Source: Chara braunii
Lineage: Eukaryota > Streptophyta > Charophyceae > Charales > Characeae
Length of the DNA: 25,132 nucleotides
Reading direction: 5' to 3'
Assembly: GCA_003427395.1 (NCBI GenBank)
Contig: BFEA01000049.1
Span: 3,825,374-3,850,505, forward strand
Positions 8,896 through 18,303 of the stretch are shown piece after piece (positions within the stretch are counted from its first letter, which is position 1; every line of letters begins with the position of its first letter). The notes under the pieces were generated by a model, which had not been told where the DNA came from, searched no databases, and worked only from the letters and a program-made list of their open reading frames with translations. A program made the translations under genes and the position numbers.

Positions 8896-10167
8896 GATTT
8901 ACACTTGCGCACACGGCTTCTTGGCGAGTTCCACGACACTCCCGCCATCGGACACTTTGGAGTCAATCGTACGATTGGCCGACTCCGCGAACGCTTTTGG
9001 TAGCTCGTTCTTCTTGACGACGTCACACGCTATTGCGAGTCATGTGAGGTTTGCCGACGTTGCAAATCCCGCAATCATCGTCTGTCCAGCGAGTTGCGAC
9101 CATTACCAGTCCCCTTGCGCCGAAGGGAGGTGATTGCCATGGACATTACCGGGCCATTCCCCAAGCACAAGACTGGTGTGGATGGGATTCTCACGGTGGT
9201 CGACCGACTCACCAAGTTCGCCATGTTTTTGCCTTGCCGCTATCATGCCAAGGCACCGGAGTTGGCCAAGGTTCTTTACGCAGGTTGGATTCGAACCAAG
9301 GGTTACCCCAAGAAAATCGTTTGCGACGGCGACACTCGGTTCATGTACGATTTTTGGTTGGCGCTTATCAAACGATGGGGCTTATCTCTCAAGCCAAGTT
9401 CGTCTCGCTACCCCCAAACCGATGGCCAAACGGAGAGGGCGCATCAAACCACACAGGTTCTCCTTCACACTCGCATACGTCCCGACCAAAAGGATTGGGT
9501 TGAGCGGCTGCCAAATGTCGAGTTGGCATACAACTCGTCCATCCACCCAGCTATCGGGATGTCGCCCTTCGAATTCGAGCACGGCTCGCCGGTCACTTCT
9601 CCGTTGGACACAATCATTCCACGGGCGGCCGAGAGCGACAACCATCTTCTCTTCATTCGTCGGATGCAAAAGCTCCTTGTCAAGGCATGGGACCAGATGG
9701 CAAAGACGCAGCAATGCATGAGCCAACAAGTCAATCGCCAGCGTCTTCCCTGTCCATTCCGCACCGGCGACCTTGTCTGGGTTTCCGCCACGAAATTCAG
9801 CCTTGAACAAGATATGTCACGCAAGCTCCTCCCGAAATGGATGGGGCCTTGGCCGATCGTGGCACCCGCTGGGGATGCACCCGAAGGACCTTCTTTCACC
9901 ATTCAGGTGCCCGCCCACATGCCCGTCTACCCGGTCTTTCATTGCTCCAAGTTGGCTCTTTACACACCAGCGGAACATGACGACTTTCCCGGGCGACGAT
10001 CCCAAGACCCACCCTCGATGAACGGTTTTCAAGAGGTTAGCGACATCATCTCCCAGCGACGCTACGGCAACAGGCCAACCGAGTACTTGGTACACTTTGC
10101 GTACTGCACCCACAAAGCTGACCGTTGGTTGACCCGTGTGGAACTCCAAGCAACAGCGCTGTTCTAG
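8896..10167 (+). pseudogene. pol: Element A pol, part 3: integrase with chromodomain-like tail
   Basis: Integrase inserts the cDNA into chromosomes. The H2C2 zinc-finger region (HDTPAIGHFG ... CESC) is interrupted by a TAG at 8999-9001 where a Trp codon (TGG) is expected. The catalytic core is complete: MDITGPF, then CDGDTRF, then GQTERAHQ, with exactly 35 residues between the second Asp and the Glu (D,D35E). A GPW version of the GPY/F module follows (KWMGPWPIV), then PVFHCSKL. The tail, EVSDIISQRRY...EYLVHFAYCTHKADRWLTRVEL, resembles a chromodomain of the divergent type that lacks some aromatic-cage residues; such tails guide insertion to chromatin. From 9094 the frame is open to the TAG at 10165-10167. 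About 95 bp separate that stop from the truncated 3' LTR, and no polypurine tract is seen. Confidence 0.87.
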
Positions 10168-10262
10168 CACGCTACGCACACAAGATGCAAGGCAAGCCGG
10201 TATCTTCGGCTCCACGTCGCACCCGTGTCCAGGTTCCACCTTCAGATCGTCAACTTCGCCCC

Positions 10263-11633
10263 CTTTTCAGCCTGAAACTGAGGGCCATTTTCAGGCCCTC
10301 ATAAGATCGACCTGCCCTGAAACTCAGGCACCAGACCAGGGTTTTAGCTCAGGCCATTTTTGGCCGATTTTCAAGACAACCTTCGTTTGAGCTTCAACCC
10401 CAGGGTCTGGCACATTTTGGCATTGGCAAGAGCAGCCTCCTGGACGGCCCAGCACTGTATAAGACTGGCCCGCCTTGCAGGCTGCAGGTAGTTCCTAGGT
10501 ACTTCCCAGGCACTTCACGTGCGGTTCAGGAGGCAGGAGGTAGTCTTCAGGATTCGGCAGCAGCACTCTGGAGGAGCTCTGCGGTAGTAGTTGTAGCGCT
10601 AGCAGCAGTCTTCAGCGCTGGGCGCTAGTGGCGTTAGCAGTAGTCTTCAGCGCTGGGCGCCTAGGAGCTAGAGCAGTACTAGAGAGAGAGAGAGATTGGG
10701 CGGAGGCCAGGGAGACTTACCTGCAGCGCCGTTGCTCCAGCTTCGTCTTCGAGGTANNNNNNNNNNNNNNNNNNNNNNNNNNNNNNNNNNNNNNNNNNNN
10801 NNNNNNNNNNNNNNNNNNNNNNNNNNNNNNNNNNNNNNNNNNNNNNNNNNNNNNNNNNNNNNNNNNNNNNNNNNNNNNNNNNNNNNNNNNNNNNNNNNNN
10901 NNNNNNNNNNNNNNNNNNNNNNNNNNNNNNNNNNNNNNNNNNNNNNNNNNNNNNNNNNNNNNNNNNNNNNNNNNNNNNNNNNNNNNNNNNNNNNNNNNNN
11001 NNNNNNNNNNNNNNNNNNNNNNNNNNNNNNNNNNNNNNNNNNNNNNNNNNNNNNNNNNNNNNNNNNNNNNNNNNNNNNNNNNNNNNNNNNNNNNNNNNNN
11101 NNNNNNNNNNNNNNNNNNNNNNNNNNNNNNNNNNNNNNNNNNNNNNNNNNNNNNNNNNNNNNNNNNNNNNNNNNNNNNNNNNNNNNNNNNNNNNNNNNNN
11201 NNNNNNNNNNNNNNNNNNNNNNNNNNNNNNNNNNNNNNNNNNNNNNNNNNNNNNNNNNNNNNNNNNNNNNNNNNNNNNNNNNNNNNNNNNNNNNCGTCTG
11301 ATCCCCTCCTCTTCGTCTGTGCATGTCTGGACCTGGCGCCTTCTTCCTGTGTATAGCGCCAGGCCCCTTCACACCTTGTGGTGAGAATGATATATGTTTA
11401 GTCTGCATTGCGACATTGATTGGGCTCGTCATTAGTATTCTAGCATTCTGCTTCTCTATCTTGTACTATGTGAAAGAGGTCAGTCCCGGTCAGGTCAGGA
11501 CTTGTATCTAAGTCTTCCACTGCGCTATAAAGCACCATTCTTGTATGTATTGGAATGCGCACTGCTTGTTGAGATTCTACTTGCACTCCATTGTCCATTC
11601 AGTCCTTTGCAGATCCTTGGTTTTATATGTACA
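10263..11633 (+). repeat. 3' LTR of element A, clipped at both ends
   Basis: It aligns to 2743-3906 of the 5' LTR. The first 182 bp of the LTR (terminal inverted repeat and four of five U3 hairpins) are missing, and the break falls at the start of the last CAGCC repeat unit. The end is also lost: similarity stops after TTATATGTACA (11633), 22 bp before the expected GCATGTAACA. A 13-base deletion near 11608 is also present. Positions 10757-11294 are undetermined. Confidence 0.9.
10757..11294. other. Assembly gap of 538 Ns
   Basis: The gap lies inside the 3' LTR. The equivalent stretch of the 5' LTR (3237-3557) is 321 bp and contains the (AG)33 run and another pyrimidine-rich stretch, so the gap is probably a microsatellite-induced assembly break whose length is only an estimate. 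Confidence 0.97.
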
Positions 11634-12340
11634 CGAGTCAACACCTGAAAAAGTGTGCTTGGGTGGGAGATGACCTGAGTTGGAGCAGTTGTGCGCTTGG
11701 ATTGGGAGAGAAGTATAGGAAAGCGATCTGAGTCGTCTGACACTGAAGTGTGCTTGGCTTGAGCTCTGGTTCCATCAATTGCCTCAAGAGGAATGCCTGT
11801 ATCAGGCATGAGGCAAGAGCAAAAACTGCAAACGTCTGAAATGCACATGCTTCCAGGACTCAAGGCCTGGCCATTACAATCGGGGTACATCTGTGAGAAA
11901 CTCTTAGCTATCCTTGCTTGGACAATGAAGAATTGGGTCCCACACACTCGGGAAGCCTTGCAGGAAAATTGTTCCTGTTTGGCAGTGCCACTGTCAGCTC
12001 GTCCTTAAACAACTTTCTCAGAATGCATAGTTGTAGCAGGGCCTGCCAAGTCGGGCGTCCGGGCAACCTGCCTGGGCAGCCAGCTTGCTTACGTCAGCCG
12101 AGGAGGTGAAAAACAGTGGCAATTCCCTTTTTTTGGCCATCATGATGGGGCATTTCACCCACAAAGGTCTGGCCAAAACGAAAAAGAGGAAAATAAAGAA
12201 GAGGAAGAAGTGTGATTAGTTGCAACTTGTAACTGCTTGCCCAGCTTCTCCTCCCTCCTCTGTTTTCCCTATTAATTGTCAATTGCTTCCTGTGTGCTGT
12301 CTATTGCTGTTGTGGCCTCATCAACTTTTGCACCATGCAG
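11634..12340. other. Plain intron sequence before the second KDSA exon
   Basis: No gene or repeat family is recognised. The last part (about 12240-12340) is pyrimidine-rich and ends CACCATGCAG, a good 3' splice site for the exon starting at 12341. Open frames here are short and lack family resemblance. Confidence 0.6.
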
Positions 12341-12415
12341 ACAGACCTCCTTGTTTCTGCTGCGAAGACGGGAAAAGTCGTGAACATCAAGAAAGGGCAG
12401 TTCTGTGCTCCGCAG
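12341..12415 (+). CDS. KDSA: KDO-8-phosphate synthase (KDSA), next internal exon
   Basis: A 25-codon exon encoding TDLLVSAA followed by KTGKVVNIKKGQFCAP and a final Q. As I recall the plant enzyme, this is its TDLLVAA...KTG..INIKKGQFCAP segment with only conservative changes. In bacterial homologues the lysine in the N-(I/V)-K-K-(G/P)-Q-F motif helps bind phosphoenolpyruvate (family knowledge). It continues directly from the exon ending CRQ at 965, phase 0 to phase 0. The acceptor is ATGCAG|ACA, and the donor CCGCAG|GTAAGG is close to consensus. The preceding ATG at 12335 is in frame but belongs to the intron; I do not take it as a start codon. The following segment of the enzyme was not found downstream. 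Confidence 0.87.
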
Positions 12416-12739
12416 GTAAGGTTTTCCTCTGGCAGCAGCAGGCTCATCTTATCACTCATAATGGAGGCGGACTTTCATGTCTGTCCATCGATTGTTGTTC
12501 TCTCCATTCATACATTGATTTGTTGTTCTCTCCGTTCATAACCTTTCTTCGTTTTTCCATTCTTTTCTGCTCCCTTTTCAAGCTTCCAATATCCCTTTTC
12601 TGAAGGGATTGAATTTAAGCATGGGGCTTGAGCTATCCCTGTTGGGATTGTGAGATCTCAACCCACAACCTGCTCAACTATTTGCTTTATTTCAAGTGTA
12701 TGTTTTTAACTTTTTTTTTTTTTTAATAAAATGAAAATG
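12416..12739. other. Start of the next KDSA intron
   Basis: Begins with the donor GTAAGG. T-rich sequence with no recognised gene; a poly-T stretch lies near 12710. The intron continues beyond element C at 24172 and does not end in this window. Confidence 0.6.
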
Positions 12740-12743
12740 CATT
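12740..12743. repeat. Left copy of the 4-bp target duplication of element C
   Basis: CATT directly before the LTR end at 12744, matching CATT at 24172-24175 directly after the other LTR. Ty3/gypsy elements usually make 4-6 bp duplications; at four bases, chance cannot be excluded. Confidence 0.55.
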
Positions 12744-12789
12744 TGCAAGGAAAATGAGCGATAGCGAACTTCAGAAATCAAACAGCATC
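12744..12789 (-). repeat. 3' LTR of element C, distal piece
   Basis: The last 46 bp of the minus-strand 3' LTR, matching 23244-23289 of the 5' LTR. The remainder continues at 17385 beyond the LINE. It starts TGCAAGG on the + strand, the complement of the LTR 3' terminus. Confidence 0.9.
12775..12789. repeat. Left target-site duplication of the LINE
   Basis: AAATCAAACAGCATC. The same 15 bases recur at 17370-17384, and occur once, uninterrupted, in the 5' LTR of element C near 23275-23289. Its first four bases could equally be the last unit of the LINE tail on the right side. Confidence 0.92.
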
Positions 12790-14029
12790 TCACCTGTCCA
12801 ATCTGATCGACCACTCGAAGATACAACAGATGATGGAAAGAACCGTAGGGGGATGCACATTCGCTCTGTGGTCTAATACAATGGGTCAAAGCAATAAAGG
12901 AACAGCAATACTCGTTCCAAAAAGATCAAAAATCCTGTCCGAGGGACAAATACTGAACAGCGAGGGGGACTGCAATGATGGGAGATGGTCTTGGCTAGAC
13001 ATCAAATGGCAAGGAGAAAACCTGCGAATCCTCAACCTGTATGCACCAAATACAGAGTCCGACAGACTAACATTCTTCGAGAACATTAAATCCCTCATCC
13101 CCAACCCACAGCCTATAGTTATCGCAGGGGACTGGAACACGACCCTAGACCCGAACCTGGACAGGATCTCAAGAACAGCACTAATGGGACCCCCAAGAGC
13201 GGGCACTCGGATTCGAAACCTAATGACTGAATTTGAACTCTGTGACCCCCTCAGGTCACTTCATCCGGACAAAAAAGTATTATCCCGGATAAGGAGGAAT
13301 CAAGTCAACCGGACTTCATTGTCTAGGATAGACTACTTCCTCATATCCGAGACCTTACTCGGAACAGTTAAAGAGGCTGAAATCCTCCCAGCGGCAGCAT
13401 TCCAAGGATTGGACCACAAACCAATTCAGCTGCTGTTGAACTTCAATTTACCAGTCCAAACAGGCCAGGGTTTTTTCAGGCTGAACAACTCCCTAATAAA
13501 AACCGAGAGGATGACTGCGGCAGTCAAAGAAAACTGGGCTCTCAACAAACAGCGAGAATCTAAGCAGATAAACGGCCACCAATGGTTTATCGACAGTTAC
13601 ACGAACCTAACACGGATAGTCTCAGCGGAGTCTAGAGATATCGCTAGAGACCGTAAAAGAAGAAGGGAAGAGCTCCAGTTCGCTATAGCTGTCGCAGAAG
13701 CAAACCTGGCGGGAGACCCAACCAGTAATTTTTACCAAGAATTATTAGACGATACCAAAAAAGAACTGAACGAGTGGAGAAGATGGGAGCTGAGAGGCCT
13801 ACAAATCAGAGCAAGGATGACAGACTACACACTCAACGAATCCATGACGAAGTTCTTCTTCTCTAAAATAAAAGCTAATGCAAGGAACAATATGATAGAA
13901 GGACTCAAAGACCCAACAGACCAAGGGGTTACCAAAACAACAGGCCCCGAGATGGTCAGGATAGCCAGTTCATTCACACAGACCTTTATGAGTCAAAGAC
14001 ACCCTCACCCCCGACCACAGCGAACCTAG
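12790..14029 (+). pseudogene. LINE ORF2, part 1: truncated endonuclease and linker
   Basis: APE-type endonuclease nicks the target DNA to prime reverse transcription. Visible motifs are GGCTFALWS, WLDIKW, LRILNLYAPN, VIAGDWN, SRIDYFLIS and DHKPI (the usual SDH is LDH). The N-terminal third, with the catalytic Asn and the QET motif, is absent because the element starts here. The frame is open from the insertion junction; the first ATG is at 12830. After the endonuclease comes a charged linker of about 200 residues with basic helices (RDRKRRREELQ). The frame ends at a TAG at 14027-14029, but homology continues in another frame from about 14000, so this is a frameshift, not the true end. Confidence 0.87.
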
Positions 14030-16315
14030 CTGCTCGCCAACTCATGCTCTCATATCTCGACAGGACCATCACAGATATTCAGGCGAAAGGCCTCGAAAAA
14101 CCCTGACAATGGCCGAACTACACATAGCCCTGACACAGATGGGTAACGATAAAGCCCCGGGCATCGACGGACTCTCCAAAGAATTTTGGAGTTGTTTCTG
14201 GCCAACCCTGGTGAAGACCTGCTCGAGTTTTTCAATGAAAGCATGCGCAGAGGAGGCCTAGGAGAAGATCCGAGTACCAGCGTGGTCTCACTGCTTTACA
14301 AGAAGGGAGACAAAGAAGACTTGAAGAACTACAGACCTATATCCCTACTAACCACGCCCTACAAAATCCTAGCCAAGACCCTCGCAAACAGAATCACCAA
14401 ATTAACTGACAGCTGCTTCCACATCGACCAAGCCGGTTTCATCCCGGGTCGGTACATACTAGACAACGTAATGACTCTAAATGAGGCAGCACAAAAGATC
14501 ACGGAAAAACGAATGAAGGCGGCAATACTATTCTTCGATTTTGAGAAAGCCTACGATCAGGTCAACTGGGAATTTCTACATTCATGTATGGAAAAAATGG
14601 GAGTTGGCCTGAATTTCAGAAATTGGGTGAGAGTACTGTACGCTGATGCAATAGGCAGGGTCCAGGTCAACAGAATCCTATCAGATACCTACCCAATCTC
14701 ACGATCAGTCAGACAAGGCGACCCACTGGCTCCCCCCATATTTCTCTTCATCATGGAAGCCATAGCCTCATTCCTCCGTAAAGATCCGTCCATCGACCGC
14801 CTCACAGAACGGAACTTCAGCCCACTACACGATTTCGCCTTACCCACAACACTCATGTTCGCTGACGACCTCACGGTCCTCATCCGAGCCAACAACAACT
14901 CCTTTCAAGCTCTCGTAAGGGCTATGGAAGCCTTCAGATTAGCCTCAGAGATGAGGGTCAACTGGAACAAAACAGAAGGATGGTGGCTTGTTGACGGCTC
15001 CCCTCCCCAACCAAACACCGACACACCCATGACATGGACCTCGGGAGAGAAAGCACTAAGGTTCCTGGGCATCATAATCAACAAGGAAGGGGTTTGGCCA
15101 GGCATGGGGCAAAACTTAATCGCTAGGGCAATCACCCGCTTGGCCCAATGCAAAAACGCTCAGGCTTCCCTAATCGGACGGGCGCTACTGATTAACACAA
15201 CCATCTTTTCCACACTGTGGTACATGGCATCCATCTGGTCCCCCCCTGATGACTACCTCAAGGAGCTGAAAAACAGGGTGAGATGCTACCTGTGGACAGG
15301 CGATCCCAACAGAACTACTTGCATCAACAGGGTCGCATGGAATCATATCACAAGGAAACCGCAGGAAGGAGGCCTCGGGATTATCGACCCCAAACAGGAG
15401 GCAATAGCACTGCAAATGAAGTGGATAATCAAGATTCTCGTCAAACAGTCCCTCCCGTGGACCCAGATGGCGTTAGACAGCATCAGAAACTTAGCCCCCA
15501 TCAACTCCCCCCCGAACATGAAAGGTTTGTTCTGGCTCATGGCAAAGGACTGGACAATCAAATCCGGCAGAGTTATCACAAACCATACTCCAATAGCCAG
15601 GTCATACTGGACCCCCACCATCAAAGCCTGGCGTAGAATGATGCCAAGCAAACACGGCGCACCAGGAAACAGAGAAGAGGTTTTGAGACAACCTCTATTC
15701 TGCAATCCCTGGATCACCGACCCCAGTGAAGCGGAATGGACCCTACGCTCTAAAGACCGTAGGTGGTTATCCTGGGTTGAAAAAGGTGTGTGGCAAGTCA
15801 GACACATCTGGGAAGAAGACCAAGGACGATGGACTACTGATCAAGAACTACGCAATGCTCTCAAAGGTTGTCACTCCCTATCTGATAACTTAAGGGTGAT
15901 CCAAAATAGCATCCCTACACACTGGCTCCCTCTCCTAAGGGAGGATTTCTCGTGGAAGTCTGGGGACTGGGGTATACTAATATCCCAAACCCATCCTACT
16001 AGAGCGTACAGATTCGTCGCTAGAATCAACTCATCTGGCTACCTATCCAAGTTCTACTCGTACCCCGTAGCCAAGCACACCACTAACGAGTTGGAAATCC
16101 AGAACAGAGATCCCCAGTGCGATGCACTCGACACATTCCGACTGAGGAAAGTGAGGGTCTCAAAGAACAAACCCTGGATACTTTTTCGATCGGACCTCTG
16201 CATCTCTGAGCTGGAGTTCGACCCGAAGGAATGGGTTTGGAAACAGGGTAAGTCAGGGAAAACAAGAACGATAGAGGAATACGACGTCAAATTCGGTTAT
16301 GATTTGGGCCTATAA
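14030..16315 (+). pseudogene. LINE ORF2, part 2: reverse transcriptase
   Basis: After two more frame changes (about 14100 and 14205; the intermediate frame encodes KAPGIDGLSKEFW) a 709-codon open frame begins near 14186. RT motifs follow in order: LLYKKGDKEDLKNYRPISLL, QAGFIPGR, FFDFEKAYDQV, SRSVRQGDPL, and the catalytic FADDL (Phe codon 14858-14860, about residue 225 of that frame), then LRFLGIIIN. It copies LINE RNA at the nicked target. The RT core itself is uninterrupted. The frame ends at a TAA at 16313-16315, yet the same frame continues coding in the next segment, so this is a single nonsense change. Confidence 0.9.
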
Positions 16316-17023
16316 ACCACAGACCCGGACCCCAGACTCGAAGGGAAATGGAAGGAAATTTTGAGCTTAGACCCCTCGGCCCCCATATCTATCCCGTGGT
16401 CGAAGTTCCTATCCATCAGACCAGCCAGGGTCCGAAGTATGCAATGGCTCATAGCGCACGTCTCTCTGCCAACCAATCAATGGCTCCACAAGAGGAGAAA
16501 GCACACAGACCCCAACAGCAATGACCTATGCAGACTCTGCACAGACAACGTCCCAGAAGACATACCCCACTGCCTCCTGTATTGCATTGAAGCAGCATGG
16601 ATCTGGAACAAAGTACACAACCTATGGTACATCCTCTTCTCATCTCCCCCCCCACCCACAACCCCCCTTAACATCCTGATCTTATCTAACAACCCTGACA
16701 ATCTCAAAGGCGGGAAGGAAGTCTGGTACCATATACTCAGAAAGCTGGCTCTTTGGGTGATCTGGAAGAGGAGATGCACCAAGACGATCGAAGGGACTGA
16801 AGTGCCAAGAGAAGAAATGTGGGCTCTTTTACTACGAATGGCAGAAACAGAGATTCGAGCCAGANGGAAGGAATTGACCATGACGACGAAAGGCAGACCA
16901 GAAAGGACAGCCACAAAGAGACGGATGTTCATAAGAGACTGGCTTCTACAAGGAAAGATCGCCACAGTGGCGGACAACAGATTGGTTTGGAAGAAGTGGC
17001 ACACCACAGGAGCAGGGACATAG
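16316..17023 (+). pseudogene. LINE ORF2, part 3: C-terminal RT zinc-binding domain
   Basis: In frame with the RT segment after the TAA. It contains the plant LINE zf-RVT pattern: a basic/aromatic stretch (ARVRSMQWLIAH), then CRLCTDNVPEDIPHCLLYC, that is CX2C...HX4C, followed by a Trp-rich helix (AAWIWNKVHNLW). It is thought to bind the element RNA or DNA. It ends at a TAG at 17021-17023. One undetermined base lies at 16865. Confidence 0.85.
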
Positions 17024-17322
17024 AGGAAAACAACTGAGATTATAATCTCAATAGCAAAGATATCTCTCCGCTTTCCTTGTTTTATAAGTAGTATCTGACA
17101 GAGACACACTTGACTCTGAGAGGGAAAGTGGTAGGGCAAGCTGACAGTCAATCCTCCTAATAAGGAGCAATCAATGCTGGCTGGTCAGGGTTCCTTCGGC
17201 CAGACGGAAGGAAGCGTGAGGGTGTTCACCATGTATTCCAATTTTGACTTGCCGGTGATAAGGAACCGGACTGACGCTCCCCAGAATGGATATGGAGCCA
17301 GGACCATAAGGACCTGCTTAAT

Positions 17323-17325
<3 letters not shown>
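17024..17325 (+). other. LINE 3' untranslated region with a stem-loop
   Basis: Non-coding, 302 bp. A perfect 7-bp stem, TTCCTTC (17191-17197) with GAAGGAA (17207-17213), closes a 9-nt loop about 110 nt before the tail. Such 3' structures are recognised by RT in some stringent-type LINEs; its role here is inference. Confidence 0.6.

Positions 17326-17369
<44 letters not shown>
17326..17369 (+). repeat. (AAAT)n tail of the LINE
   Basis: Perfect AAAT repeats run from 17326 to 17373: twelve units, the last of which also reads as the first four bases of the right target duplication. A tetranucleotide tail takes the place of a pure poly(A) tail. Confidence 0.93.
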
Positions 17370-17371
<2 letters not shown>

Positions 17372-17384
17372 ATCAAACAGCATC
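17370..17384. repeat. Right target-site duplication of the LINE
   Basis: AAATCAAACAGCATC, identical to 12775-12789. The following ATACACAT continues the LTR exactly as in the uninterrupted copy at 23290. Confidence 0.92.
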
Positions 17385-18267
17385 ATACACATGAGACCAG
17401 AGAGTCGTGATCTCGATCCAACAGTAGAATTGCATCACGAGTTTCACCAAATAAGAGCACAGCAAAAGCTCATAATTGACAATGCTGGAACAGTCTCATC
17501 ATCATCAACAAAGAACCAATGTCGATATCCTATCTGGCGCTCGACGCCCAGACTACAGATGGCAGATCCTATCTAGCCTAATCTACAATCCCGCCAATGA
17601 CGTCAACAGCTCCCCGAAGTACGAGCAGATCTCTGCCAATGCCGTACGCTTCAAGCACCAGGTATGTCTGTCGTATCACTCACAACCTCGTTCCCCAACT
17701 CACAGATGCCACATGCACCCAAAGACCACCATGCGCCCCATCCAGCATACAGCAGCGCAGCTCGGCTATGGCTGCCTGCTCCTTTCAGCTCGCTCGTGAG
17801 CGCGCGAGCGCTGGCCAGCGTTAGCGCAGCAGCGCTTGTGCAGCATGCAGCCAGTGCTCGAATGTCCAATGCATGGGCAGGCCCTTCCCTATATCGAAGT
17901 GGCCTGCTGCTGCGTGCGATAATGCGGTACTGGGCCCCAACCCAGAAGCTTTCGGTAGGCCCCGGGAGCCTGAGCCTTGGTACAGAGGAAACAGGCCCAG
18001 GGCTTGTGGTGGTTATCAGCGCCCAGCCGCCCTCGCTTGTGTTCAGTCCATGTTGTGTATCCGGCCCAGGGCCTGCCCTAGTTACAGACGATAAAGGGCA
18101 GCCTGGGACTAGGCGCTTCCAACCAACTGGCGCTGGGCGACTGCCGGAATTTTCCCCAGTTGCACAGTAGTCCAAAATAGGCCTCTGTCGGGCCTGCCTT
18201 CACTTAGGGCGGCCGACCTTGCTGCTTACAGGGCCCAATGGGGCTTACAGAGGCCTTGTGCCTCGCA
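17385..18267 (-). repeat. 3' LTR of element C, main piece
   Basis: Aligns end to end with 23290-24171 of the 5' LTR. Together with the 46-bp distal piece it makes a 929-bp LTR. It starts on the minus strand with TGCGAGG (18267-18261). A 12-bp perfect palindrome CGCTGGCCAGCG lies at 17809-17820. Long open frames occur on both strands (about 168 and 174 codons), which I attribute to GC-rich composition. Confidence 0.92.
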
Positions 18268-18277
18268 TTCCCTCCTC
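18268..18277 (-). other. Polypurine tract of element C
   Basis: GAGGAGGGAA on the minus strand, directly before the 3' LTR start TGCGAGG. This is the expected plus-strand DNA primer site and confirms the LTR boundary. Confidence 0.8.
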
Positions 18278-18303
18278 AATACTTCGCTAGTCCATTGAGA
18301 AGT

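Larger units (their letters stand above)
2561..11633 (+). mobile_element. Element A: Ty3/gypsy chromodomain LTR retrotransposon, decayed
   Basis: Order on the + strand is 5' LTR (2561-3928), PBS (3931-3942), leader, gag (4750-6297), then pol with protease, RT, RNase H, integrase and a chromodomain-like tail (to 10167), then a 3' LTR clipped at both ends (10263-11633). RT before integrase places it in Ty3/gypsy; the chromodomain tail points to the chromovirus branch. The protein-coding part has one frameshift and three stop codons in pol, so it is non-autonomous. The two LTR copies differ at about a dozen sites in about 490 comparable bases by eye, roughly 97% identity. The 5-bp target duplication cannot be checked because the 3' terminus is lost; the left flank is GTGAG. 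Confidence 0.93.
966..12340 (+). other. KDSA: KDSA intron of 11,375 bp packed with retrotransposons
   Basis: The intron is defined by the donor GTGCGAG at 966 and the acceptor CACCATGCAG ending at 12340. Both flanking exons are phase 0 and encode adjacent segments of the plant KDSA protein. It contains a diverged LTR (about 1400-2364), 196 bp of plain sequence (2365-2560), Ty3/gypsy element A (2561-11633) and about 700 bp of plain sequence before the acceptor. Roughly 80-90 per cent of the intron is therefore repeat-derived. Confidence 0.75.
12790..17369 (+). mobile_element. L1-like LINE, 5'-truncated, inserted in the element C 3' LTR
   Basis: A non-LTR retrotransposon of 4.58 kb. The order is partial APE-type endonuclease, reverse transcriptase, a C-terminal CCHC-type RT zinc finger, a 3' untranslated region and an (AAAT)n tail. 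It is flanked by a 15-bp target duplication. It begins within the endonuclease domain, so ORF1 and the start of ORF2 are missing, as expected from incomplete reverse transcription. ORF2 also has about three frameshifts (near 14000, 14100 and 14205) and a stop at 16313-16315. The domain layout matches plant L1-type LINEs. It lies opposite in orientation to the host LTR. Confidence 0.93.

Noticed and set aside
10628-11432. Long frames spanning the N-gap
   Set aside because: They are open only because undetermined bases contain no stops.
12335-12541. Stand-alone small protein starting at ATG 12335
   Set aside because: Only the part up to 12415 resembles a protein (KDSA). It ends at a consensus 5' splice site, and the ATG lies in the acceptor context CACCATGCAG. 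It is an exon, not a separate gene.
17185-17376. Minus-strand membrane-like peptide (repeated Tyr-Leu-Phe-Ile)
   Set aside because: Translation of the (AAAT)n LINE tail.
17640-17670. CAG|GTATGT splice donor after a conserved-looking peptide (also CACGTATGT near 23567 and CAGGTACGT near 1655)
   Set aside because: It recurs because these are LTR copies of one family, and the element reads on the opposite strand. The + strand frames of the copies show no clear protein-level conservation.
17651-18175. Long open frames on both strands of the element C LTR (also 23556-24080)
   Set aside because: Both strands are open in both copies, and composition is GC-rich with few stop-forming triplets. There is no recognisable domain, and substitutions fall without obvious codon-position preference.
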